Source: Paraburkholderia eburnea (GTDB lineage: Bacteria; Pseudomonadota; Gammaproteobacteria; Burkholderiales; Burkholderiaceae). Taken from it: a DNA stretch of 64,000 nt. Positions 26,567 to 34,638 of the stretch are shown in pieces (position 1 is the first letter of the stretch; the number at the start of each line of letters is the position of its first letter). Under the pieces are notes generated by a model. The model searched no databases. It was not told where the DNA came from and saw only the letters and a program-made list of their open reading frames with translations. Location of the stretch: the NCBI RefSeq assembly GCF_002917095.1, contig NZ_PQGA01000001.1:124001-188000 (forward strand), in the 5' to 3' direction. Position numbers and translations under genes: made by a program.

Positions 26567-28927
26567 ATGAGCGCGAACTGGCGCCCCTTCTCGCGCGACG
26601 CGAGCCTGCGCGGCGCATCCCGCCCCGCCTACACGCGCCCGCGCACCCTGCTCGCGATTCCCCTGCTGGGCGTGCTGGTGCTGGTGCTGTTGTGGGCCGT
26701 GATCTTCACGCGCCTCTCGGTCGAAAAGGAGGCGACGCTGCGCGAGGCAACGGCCTCGGCGGCAATTCTTTCGGCGGCGCTGGAGCAGCACACCGTCAAG
26801 GCGATCCACCAGGTCGACCAGATCACGCGCTTCGTGAAGTACGAGTTCGAGAAGACGCCCGATCATTTCAATCTCGCCACCACGGTCGAGAAAGGCGTGG
26901 TGCAAAGCGACTCGCTCGTGCAGGTGTCGATCATCGACGAGCACGGCCGGCTGGTCGCCAATACCGCCGACCCCAATCCCAAGCCCATCGACCTCTCGGA
27001 CCGCGAGCACTTCAAGGTGCACGAGCACGAGAACGACGATCAGCTCTTCATCAGCAAGCCGGTGCTGGGCCGCGTCTCGGGCCATTGGACCTTGCAGATG
27101 ACGCGCCGCCTCAATCATCAGGACGGCTCCTTCGCGGGCGTGGTGGTGGTCTCGGAAGACCCCGGCTACTTCACGAGCGACTTCTACAACAACGCGGCCA
27201 TCGGCCGTGACGGCGTGATCGCCGTGATCTCGGACACCGGCGCCGTGCTCGCGCGCCGCACCGGCAACGCCGACCGCGCGCCGGGCACGTTCTCCGCCAG
27301 CGGCGTCTATCCGATTTCGGAACATGCGTCGGGCACCTACGTCGATCCGATCGATCATGTGACGCGCATCGTCTCGTACCGCCATATCGACGGCTATCCG
27401 CTCGCGGTGCTGGTCGGTCTTTCGCAGGCCGAAGAATTCGCCGACTACAACCACACGCGCGACGTCTATCTGATGATGGCGACGTTCATCTCGCTCGCCA
27501 TGCTGTCGTTCTTCGCGGTGGCGACCGGCCTGATCGGCAAGTTGCTCGGGCGCGAGCGCGAGATGTCGCAACTCGTGCAGTACGACCTGCTCACCGGTCT
27601 CCCCAACCGCTACGCCACGCTGCAGCGGTTGCGCCACGAAGTCGCGCAGCCGGGCAATCTCGGGCGACTGGCGATTCTCTTCATCGACCTCGACAACTTC
27701 AAGACCGTCAACGACACGCTCGGCCACAACGCGGGCGACATCGTGCTGCAGATGAGCGCCGCGCGTCTGGCGGACGCCGTGGGCGGCGCGGGGACGCTTG
27801 CGCGCATCGGCGGCGACGAGTTCGTGGTGATCGTCAAGGGCGACGAAATCGAGAAGCGCGCGAGCACGCTCGCGGAAACCACCAACGCCGCCTTCACGCA
27901 TCCGTTCGACGTGCGCGGCAGCGCCTTCGTGCTGCATGCGAGCACGGGCATCGCCCTGTTCGCCGTGGCGCACGAAAGTGAAATCGACCTGCTCAAGAAG
28001 GCCGATCTGGCGATGTACGCGGCCAAGGAAGCGGGCCGCAACTGCTTCCGCTTCTACTCGCCGCAGCTCGCCCATCGCGCCGATCATCTGATGAAGTGGG
28101 AGCAGCAGCTACGCGTGGCGCTGGCCGAGGGGCAACTGTTTCTCGCCTATCAGCCGAAGATCGATCTGCGCCGCCGCTGCATCACGGGCTTCGAGGCGCT
28201 GGTGCGCTGGAACCACCCGCAATACGGGCTGATTCCGGCCAGCGAATTCATTCCGGTGGCCGAATCGACCGGCCTCATCGTGCCGGTGGGCGACTTCGTG
28301 ATCAGCACGGCCTGCGCGCAGCTTGCGCTGTGGCAGCAGCAAGGCTTCGAGACGCTGTCGCTGGCGATCAATATTTCGGCGGTGCAGTTCTGGCGCGGCG
28401 ACCTCTACGAGACCATCTCGCACGCGATCGAAGAAACCGGCATCGCCGCGCACAAACTCGAACTCGAAATCACCGAGACGGCGATGATGGAGTACCCGGA
28501 ACTCGTCTCCGAAAAGATCTTCGCGCTCAAGCGCCTGGGCGTGCGCATCGCGCTCGACGACTTCGGCACGGGGTATTCGTCGTTGTCCTATCTGAATCGC
28601 TTCGCGGTGGACACGCTCAAGGTGGATCGCTCGTTCGTGCAGGCGATTCCGGGCGACCGCAGCGTCTGCGTGATGGTCTCGGCGATCGTCAATCTGGCGC
28701 GCTCGCTGGGCCTGACGGTCGTGGTGGAAGGCACCGAGACCGAGGAGCAGATCGCCTGGCTCGCGGCGCTCGGGCCGATCGAGGCGCAAGGCTTCCTGTT
28801 CTCGCGCCCGGTGCCGGTGGAAGGCGTGCCGGCGCTGATCGAGCGCTTCGGCGTGTGCGGGGCCACGCCTGACGATGTCGGCGAGCAGCGCAACGAACGC
28901 CTGAGCGACGCGCAGCAGTCGCGCTAA
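26567..28927 (+). CDS. Membrane GGDEF-EAL protein with double Cache sensor
   Basis: A 786-residue cyclic-di-GMP enzyme. One membrane segment lies near residue 30-48, a periplasmic dCache-type sensor covers about 50-295, and a second membrane segment lies near 300-325. The GGDEF domain (GGDEF at about 414) and the EAL domain (EAL at about 541) follow. The EAL catalytic set looks complete: the EAL glutamate, NIS asparagine, EITE, DDFGTGYSS, KVDRSF, VVEGTE and QGFLFSRPV. Both synthesis and breakdown of c-di-GMP are therefore possible, switched by a small ligand outside the cell. No ligand can be named. Confidence 0.92.
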   Translation: MSANWRPFSRDASLRGASRPAYTRPRTLLAIPLLGVLVLVLLWAVIFTRLSVEKEATLREATASAAILSAALEQHTVKAIHQVDQITRFVKYEFEKTPDHFNLATTVEKGVVQSDSLVQVSIIDEHGRLVANTADPNPKPIDLSDREHFKVHEHENDDQLFISKPVLGRVSGHWTLQMTRRLNHQDGSFAGVVVVSEDPGYFTSDFYNNAAIGRDGVIAVISDTGAVLARRTGNADRAPGTFSASGVYPISEHASGTYVDPIDHVTRIVSYRHIDGYPLAVLVGLSQAEEFADYNHTRDVYLMMATFISLAMLSFFAVATGLIGKLLGREREMSQLVQYDLLTGLPNRYATLQRLRHEVAQPGNLGRLAILFIDLDNFKTVNDTLGHNAGDIVLQMSAARLADAVGGAGTLARIGGDEFVVIVKGDEIEKRASTLAETTNAAFTHPFDVRGSAFVLHASTGIALFAVAHESEIDLLKKADLAMYAAKEAGRNCFRFYSPQLAHRADHLMKWEQQLRVALAEGQLFLAYQPKIDLRRRCITGFEALVRWNHPQYGLIPASEFIPVAESTGLIVPVGDFVISTACAQLALWQQQGFETLSLAINISAVQFWRGDLYETISHAIEETGIAAHKLELEITETAMMEYPELVSEKIFALKRLGVRIALDDFGTGYSSLSYLNRFAVDTLKVDRSFVQAIPGDRSVCVMVSAIVNLARSLGLTVVVEGTETEEQIAWLAALGPIEAQGFLFSRPVPVEGVPALIERFGVCGATPDDVGEQRNERLSDAQQSR

Positions 28928-28994
28928 CACCGCTCCTGATCCGATTCCGCGAGGCAGCGCGGCGTGCCGCACTGCCTCCGCTGCCCTTGAGCGC

Positions 28995-30023
28995 TTAACG
29001 CGTCCTCGCCCCCATAAAACCGCCGAAGAACGCGCGCGCGTTGTCTTCGAGGCTTTCGAGGTGATAGCCGCCTTCCTGCACGATCACCGAAGGCAGATCG
29101 AGTGCGCCGATCGCCTGACCGAGCTTGCCGAAACCTTCGGTGCTCACAGCCACCTTCGACTGCGGATCGTCCTTGTAGATGTCGAAGCCCAGCGCGAGCA
29201 CCAGTGCATCGGGCTCGAAGCGCCTGAGCACGCGCAGCGCCGCGTCCACCTGCTCGAAGAACTGCGCTTCGCTCGCGCCGTGCGGCATCGGCAGATTGAC
29301 GTTGTAGCCCTCGCCCTCGCCCGCGCCGCGCTCTTCCTCGTAGCCCGCCACGACAGGATAGAAGTTGGTCGGATCGCCGTGGATCGAGATATAGAGCACG
29401 TCGTCGCGGCCGTAGAAGATTTCCTGCACGCCCTGGCCGTGATGCATGTCAGTGTCGAGGATCGCCACGCGCTTGAAGCGGCTGCGCAACGACTGCGCCG
29501 CAACGGCCGCATTGTTCAGGTAGCAGAAGCCGCCCGCCGCGTCCGCGCGTGCGTGGTGGCCGGGCGGCCGGCTGATCGCGTAGCTTTCGCGCGCGCCGTC
29601 GTTCACGCAGGCGGCCGCCGCCAGCGCGCTCTGCGCCGACCAGTAAGCCGCGCGCCACGTATTCGCGCCCACCGGGCAACTGCCGTCGGCGAGATAGCGC
29701 GCCGCCTGGCCCAGCACGCCGCGCAGCGGGTTCGGCTCGCGCACGAAAATGTTCGACATCACTTCGTCGCCCCAGTCGTCGGGCATGCGCTTCCAGTCGG
29801 CGTGCGCCTCTTCGAGAAAGCGCAGATAGTTCATGTCATGCACCGCCGCCAGCGGCGCGGTGCCGAAGTCGGCGGGCTCGCGCACGTCGAAGTCGAGCGA
29901 GCGCGCCGCCGCGACCAGACGCGTGGCGCGTTCGGGCACTTCCTGAGGCTCGCGCATTTGACCGCGCGAGAGATAGGTACGCGGATGATGCAGCAATTGC
30001 TCGGGGTGAAACCACGTCTTCAT
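28995..30023 (-). CDS. Acetylpolyamine amidohydrolase-like deacetylase
   Basis: A 342-residue protein of the histone deacetylase superfamily. The zinc and catalytic residues are in place: HH at 156-157 (RPPGHHARAD), Asp192 and His194 in LDTDMHHGQG, Asp281 in LGFDIYKDD, and Tyr320 in QEGGYH. Length and residue spacing are very close to what I recall of acetylpolyamine amidohydrolase of Mycoplana ramosa. It would release acetate from acetylputrescine, acetylcadaverine or a similar amide. It is the last gene of an operon after an M20 amidohydrolase and a transporter, which suggests uptake and stepwise hydrolysis of an N-acylated amine. Confidence 0.85.
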   Translation of the reverse strand: MKTWFHPEQLLHHPRTYLSRGQMREPQEVPERATRLVAAARSLDFDVREPADFGTAPLAAVHDMNYLRFLEEAHADWKRMPDDWGDEVMSNIFVREPNPLRGVLGQAARYLADGSCPVGANTWRAAYWSAQSALAAAACVNDGARESYAISRPPGHHARADAAGGFCYLNNAAVAAQSLRSRFKRVAILDTDMHHGQGVQEIFYGRDDVLYISIHGDPTNFYPVVAGYEEERGAGEGEGYNVNLPMPHGASEAQFFEQVDAALRVLRRFEPDALVLALGFDIYKDDPQSKVAVSTEGFGKLGQAIGALDLPSVIVQEGGYHLESLEDNARAFFGGFMGARTR

Positions 30024-30043
30024 AGTCTGTTCTCCTTGCTGTT

Positions 30044-31303
30044 TCAGGCGGCCGCGGCCTGCGGCACACGCACGCCCGCGCGCGCGGCCACCGCGTTGAG
30101 CAGCACGTTCGTGCCCGCCGTCACGTCCTCGGGCAGCGCGTCTTCGGCCTCGTTGTGCGAAAGACCGTCCACACAGGGAATGAACACCATCGCCGTCGGG
30201 CAATAGCGCGCGAGGTGGATCGCATCGTGCCCCGCGCCGCTCACGATGCGTTCGTTCGAGTAGCCCAGGCGTTCGACCGCATCGGCCACCAGCGCGACGC
30301 AGGCCGGATCGAACGGCGTGGCCGGGCTGGTCCAGCAATGCGCGATGTTCACCCCCAGGCCGCGCGTGTCGCCCACTGCCGCGCACGCCGCGCGTAAATC
30401 GCGCTCCATCGCGTCGAGCTGGGCGTCGTCGGGATGACGCAGATCGACCGTGAAGGTCAGATTCGCGGCGATGGTGTTGCGCGACGAATTCGCGATCTGC
30501 ATCTGGCCGATCGTCACCAGACCCAGCGGCGCGTAACGCGCCATCACGCGCTCGATTTCCAGCGCCATCTGCGCCGCGCCGAAGAACGCGTCCTTGCGAT
30601 AGCGCATCGGCGTGGTGCCCGCGTGCGCGGCCACGCCCGTCACGTTGACGTCGAACCAGCGGATCGCCTGGCCGCCCGTGACCACGCCGATGGTCGTGCC
30701 GCTCGCCTCCAGAATCGGGCCTTGTTCGATATGCGCCTCGAAATAGCTGTCCATGGCCACGCCCTGCACGGGCCGCGCGCCGCGCGCCCCGCAGGCGTCG
30801 AGCGCCGCGCCGAGCGTCACGCCATCGGCATCTTCACGCGCGAGGGCGTCGTCGAGCGTCATCGCGCCCGCGAACACCGCCGAGCCGAGCATCGCGGGCG
30901 TGAAGCGCGCGCCCTCCTCGTTGGTCCACGAGCAGATTTCGATGGGCTTTTCCGTCGTCGCGTTGACGTCGTTGAGCGCGCGCACGACTTCGAGCGCCGC
31001 CAGCACGCCATAGACGCCGTCGAAGCGCCCGCCTTCCGGCTGCGTGTCGAGGTGGCTTCCCATCAGCACGGGCGCGGCGTTGACGTCGGTGCCCGCGCGG
31101 CGCGCGAACAGGTTGCCCACTTCGTCGGTCCACACCGTCATGCCTGCCTCGACGCACCAGCGCGCGAACAGCTCGCGGCCCTGGCGGTCTTCCTCGGTGA
31201 GCGCGAGGCGCCGCACGCCGCCGCCCGCCGTCGCGCCGACGCGCGCCATTTCCGTGAGGCTCGCCCACAGACGCGGGCCGTCGATTTGCAAAAGGTCTTT
31301 CAT
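30044..31303 (-). CDS. M20-family Zn-dependent amidohydrolase
   Basis: A 419-residue enzyme of the allantoate amidohydrolase / N-carbamoyl-L-amino acid hydrolase (HyuC, AtzF-like) group. Metal ligands are seen in MGSHLDTQPEGGRFDGVYG, in SWTNEEGARF, and in the late histidine motif LSHNEAEDALPED. It hydrolyses C-N bonds of ureido or carbamoyl compounds. It lies between the transporter gene and the deacetylase gene on one strand with short gaps, so the three should be cotranscribed. The true substrate is open. Confidence 0.88.
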   Translation of the reverse strand: MKDLLQIDGPRLWASLTEMARVGATAGGGVRRLALTEEDRQGRELFARWCVEAGMTVWTDEVGNLFARRAGTDVNAAPVLMGSHLDTQPEGGRFDGVYGVLAALEVVRALNDVNATTEKPIEICSWTNEEGARFTPAMLGSAVFAGAMTLDDALAREDADGVTLGAALDACGARGARPVQGVAMDSYFEAHIEQGPILEASGTTIGVVTGGQAIRWFDVNVTGVAAHAGTTPMRYRKDAFFGAAQMALEIERVMARYAPLGLVTIGQMQIANSSRNTIAANLTFTVDLRHPDDAQLDAMERDLRAACAAVGDTRGLGVNIAHCWTSPATPFDPACVALVADAVERLGYSNERIVSGAGHDAIHLARYCPTAMVFIPCVDGLSHNEAEDALPEDVTAGTNVLLNAVAARAGVRVPQAAAA

Positions 31304-31325
31304 CGGTTCTTCCGTTTCGGTCGGA

Positions 31326-31350
31326 TAGTCGGAGTAGTCGGAGTAGTCGG
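31326..31350. repeat. Short 9-bp tandem repeat between operon genes
   Basis: TAGTCGGAG occurs twice in full and once in part. It lies in the 69-base gap between the transporter stop and the amidohydrolase start. Confidence 0.8.
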
Positions 31351-31372
31351 TTTCAATTCGTCGAGGCAGAAC

Positions 31373-32704
31373 TCAGTGCGAACTGAGCGCCCGCGACGCG
31401 GCTTCGTCGTATGCGTGCTGGCTGCGGCGCGCGTCGAGCGCGACGATGCACAGCAGCGAGATCCCCGCGAGGCCCGTGTAGAACACCGCGAGCGGCCACC
31501 ACTGCCCCGCGTAGCGATGCGCGAGCCAGGTACCGATGAGCGGCGTCAGGCCGCCCGCGATCGCGCCGCACACCTGGTAGGCCAGCGAAATCGCCGAATA
31601 GCGCACACGCGTGGGGAACACGCCCGACACAAAGCCCGCGATCACCGAGTAATAGCTCGCCATGCACACCACGGCGATGGCGATGCCGATCACCATCGGC
31701 ACGACGCGCCCGCTTTGCACCAGCACGAACATCGGATACGGCGAGAGCATCGCGCCGATGGCCGCGATCTTGAGAAAACGCGCGCCGCCCATGCGCTCGG
31801 CGAGCCAGGCCGCGAGCGGCTGCGAGAAGAACTGGATGAAGGCGACGATGAACAGGCAGTCGAGAATCATCGAACGCGTGATGCCGACGTACTGCGTCGT
31901 GTACGCGATCATGAAGGTGTTGGTGAAGTACACGCCCGCGATGCCGATGGTGTTCGCGCCGATGCACAGCAGCACGAGACCCCACGCCGAGCTGAACACT
32001 TCGGCGATCGGCAGCTTGGCGGTGCGGCGCTGGTCCTTGAGCTTCTCGAACTCGGGCGATTCGTTCACGCCCAGGCGAATCATGATGCCCACCACCAGCA
32101 GCAAGGCGGAGATCAGGAACGGCAGACGCCAGCCCCACGCGAGGAAATCCGCCTTGTCGAGCGAAGTGACCGAGCGAAACGCCAGCAGAGACAGAATCAG
32201 GCCCGCGGGCGAACCCAGTTGCGCGAACGAGGCGAAGAACGTGCGGCGGCCTTCGGGCGCGTGTTCCCCCGCCATCAGCACCGCGCCGCCCCACTCGCCG
32301 CCCACGGCGATGCCCTGCACCACGCGCAGCAGCACGAGCAGCACGGGCGCCAGCGCCCCGACCTTCGCATACGAGGGCAGCAGCCCGACGCACACGGTCG
32401 CCGCGCCCATCATCATGAGCGTGGTCATGAGCGCCTTCTTGCGGCCGATACGGTCGCCCAGGTGGCCGAAGATCACGCCGCCCAGCGGGCGGGCGAAAAA
32501 GCCCACCGCGAAGGTCGCGAACGAGGCCATGGTGCTGACGAAGCGGTCCTCGGACGGGAAATACAGTTCGCCGAACACGAGGGCGGCGGCCGTGGCGTAG
32601 ATATAGAAGTCGTACCACTCGATCATGGTGCCGATGAACGCCGCGGCGGCGGCGCGCACCGGCTGCCGGGCAGCAGGGGCGGCGGGAGTTTGCGGGGTGG
32701 GCAT
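31373..32704 (-). CDS. MFS transporter, metabolite:H+ symporter family
   Basis: A 443-residue protein with 12 membrane segments, of the MHS branch (ProP, ShiA, KgtP relatives). It has MIEWYDFYIYATAAAL near the start and the MFS signature GHLGDRIGRKKAL after segment 2. It imports organic acids, betaines or similar compounds with protons. As first gene of the operon with the amidohydrolase and the acetylpolyamine amidohydrolase-like enzyme, it likely imports their substrate. The promoter faces the divergent LysR gene. Confidence 0.9.
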   Translation of the reverse strand: MPTPQTPAAPAARQPVRAAAAAFIGTMIEWYDFYIYATAAALVFGELYFPSEDRFVSTMASFATFAVGFFARPLGGVIFGHLGDRIGRKKALMTTLMMMGAATVCVGLLPSYAKVGALAPVLLVLLRVVQGIAVGGEWGGAVLMAGEHAPEGRRTFFASFAQLGSPAGLILSLLAFRSVTSLDKADFLAWGWRLPFLISALLLVVGIMIRLGVNESPEFEKLKDQRRTAKLPIAEVFSSAWGLVLLCIGANTIGIAGVYFTNTFMIAYTTQYVGITRSMILDCLFIVAFIQFFSQPLAAWLAERMGGARFLKIAAIGAMLSPYPMFVLVQSGRVVPMVIGIAIAVVCMASYYSVIAGFVSGVFPTRVRYSAISLAYQVCGAIAGGLTPLIGTWLAHRYAGQWWPLAVFYTGLAGISLLCIVALDARRSQHAYDEAASRALSSH

Positions 32705-32804
32705 GAGTGAGTCTCCTTCGGGGCGCGTGCGGTATTGGTTTCAGGCGTGATCAACGCGCTCTGACAGCGCATTCGCCATGCATCCTTTATCGCCATCCAT
32801 AAAA

Positions 32805-32852
32805 TATTAGTCAAATTTCGAGTTATTATTCTCCGCATAAATTTGGCTAATA
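32805..32852. promoter_or_regulatory. Long inverted repeat, likely LysR operator
   Basis: TATTAGTCAAATTT (32805-32818) and AAATTTGGCTAATA (32839-32852) are inverted copies with 13 of 14 bases matching, separated by 20 bases. They lie in an A/T-rich island in the divergent gap between the transporter operon and the LysR gene. Position and symmetry are as expected for a LysR-type activation and autoregulation site. Confidence 0.65.
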
Positions 32853-32894
32853 CCTTTAACACAGCCCCGCCCAGAACCCGTCCGGAGACCGCTC

Positions 32895-33845
32895 ATGCGC
32901 GCCGACACCACCCGCTTTCTCAACGACCGGCTCGACTGGAATCTGCTGCGCACCTATCTGGCGATCATGCAGGAGCGCAGCCTGAGCCGCGCCGCCGCGC
33001 GCCTCTACGTGACGCAGCCAGCGGTGAGCCAGGCGCTCAAGCGTCTGGAGGAGACGCTCGGGCGCAAGCTGATCGAGCGGCGCGGTCCGCATTTCGTGCC
33101 GACCCAGGCCGGCGAAGAGGTCTATCGGATCGCCAACGACATCTACGGCAATATCTCGCGGCTGGAAACGGAACTCGACGAACGCACCGCCGACATCACC
33201 GGCTCGATCCGCCTGCTCACGGTGAGCCGCATCGAGTCGCCCGTCTACGACGAGTTCCTCGCGGAATTCCACGTCGCCTATCCGCGCATCGATCTGCAGA
33301 TCGAAGTCATGCGCTCGACCGACATCATTTCATCGCTGCTGCAAAAGACCGCGACGGCGGGCCTGGGCCTGTGCCGCACGCCCGTCGACAAGCTGGAGAT
33401 GCGCGGCTTTCTGCGCCAGCGTTACGCGATTTATTGCGGCCGCCATCACCGGCTGTTCGGCCTCTCGCAACTCACGATGGAAGATCTGCTCGCGGAGAAT
33501 TTCGTGTCGTTTACAAGCGACCAGATCGGCGACAGCCTCTCGCCGCTCACGGTGTTTCGCGACCAGCGCGGCTTCACGGGACGCATCGTGGCGTCGTCGC
33601 CCAGTCTGGACGAAGTGCGGCGGTTGATCTTCGCGGGCTATGGCATCGGCTGCCTGCCCGAACATATCGTGAAGGACGATCTGGCGCGGCAGCGCCTATG
33701 GCGGTTGCCGCCGGAGGAAGGTCTCGCGGACGTCGATATCCACCTGCTGTGGCATCGGGAACGCAAGATGAATGCGGCCGAAGAAGCGTTCTTCGACGCG
33801 ATGGAGCGCTGCATGCAGCGCTATGCGCTCGCGCAGCGCCTGTGA
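32895..33845 (+). CDS. LysR-family transcriptional regulator
   Basis: A 316-residue regulator. The N-terminal winged helix contains LRTYLAIMQERSLSRAAAR followed by LYVTQPAVSQALKRLEETL, and a periplasmic-binding-protein-like effector domain follows from about residue 95. It is divergent from the transporter-amidohydrolase-deacetylase operon, the classic arrangement for a LysR activator of a catabolic operon whose substrate or product is the effector. The ligand is unknown. Confidence 0.9.
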   Translation: MRADTTRFLNDRLDWNLLRTYLAIMQERSLSRAAARLYVTQPAVSQALKRLEETLGRKLIERRGPHFVPTQAGEEVYRIANDIYGNISRLETELDERTADITGSIRLLTVSRIESPVYDEFLAEFHVAYPRIDLQIEVMRSTDIISSLLQKTATAGLGLCRTPVDKLEMRGFLRQRYAIYCGRHHRLFGLSQLTMEDLLAENFVSFTSDQIGDSLSPLTVFRDQRGFTGRIVASSPSLDEVRRLIFAGYGIGCLPEHIVKDDLARQRLWRLPPEEGLADVDIHLLWHRERKMNAAEEAFFDAMERCMQRYALAQRL

Positions 33846-33935
33846 AGGACGCCGCGCGAACGTTGCTCATGCAACGATAAGCAGAACGGTAAGCGCGCCT
33901 GGTGCCCGCGCCTGTTACCTGCGCTTGTTACCGCG

Positions 33936-34394
33936 TTAGTACCCGCGCGCCAGCACCGCAACGCCAATCGTCACGACGCCCAGCACGAGGTTGACGACCA
34001 CGAGGCGGCGCATCGTGCCCACGGCGCGCGCGCCATCGGGCCACTTCTGCGCCTGCACCGCGCGGCGGATGCGCGGAAAAAGCGCGAAGCGGATATGGCC
34101 GAACGTCAGCATCATGATCACGCCCAGGCCCGCCATCGCGTGCAACTGCCACGTAGCATGACCGCCGCCGAACTGCATCAGCAGAAAGCCGCCGCTCAGC
34201 AGAATCGCGATGATGGCGATGCCCACCCAGTTGAAGAAGCGGCCGAACACCGACTCGATGAGCGGCAGCCGCAGTTGCGGCGAAAGATCCTCGATCGCGG
34301 GGCGCAGGCAGAAATGCGCGAAGACCATGCCGCCGACCCACACGGCGACGCTCAGCAGATGTACAAACAGCGCGATTTCGATCGCGTGACCCAT
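33936..34394 (-). CDS. CopD-like four-helix membrane protein
   Basis: A 152-residue protein with four membrane segments, started at the ATG at 34394 (MGHAIEIALFVHLLSVAVWV). The motif HLLSVAVWVGGMVFAHFCLRP with its histidine resembles the CopD/PcoD family and related heme- or copper-linked membrane proteins. A role in copper handling is possible but not shown; no copC or copper ATPase is near. The longer in-frame N-terminal extension is charged and unlikely. Confidence 0.7.
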   Translation of the reverse strand: MGHAIEIALFVHLLSVAVWVGGMVFAHFCLRPAIEDLSPQLRLPLIESVFGRFFNWVGIAIIAILLSGGFLLMQFGGGHATWQLHAMAGLGVIMMLTFGHIRFALFPRIRRAVQAQKWPDGARAVGTMRRLVVVNLVLGVVTIGVAVLARGY

Positions 34395-34638
34395 GCTGGT
34401 AATTCCTCGTACGTAAAAGTATCCGGCGCGAGCGCCCATGCGCCGATGTTTGAATCGCATGGACATTTCCATACGATGACCCCATGAGGCGCGCGGCATT
34501 ATTTCATGCCGCTGGATGCTGCGTGCCGGATGTGTGCACGCCGCAATGGGCGTGCGTTGGCTGGCAAAGCGACCGGCCCTGCTTCACAGGGAAAGAACAG
34601 AGGCCGGTCTGGCGGGCTGCGTCTCGCAGATATGCCGC

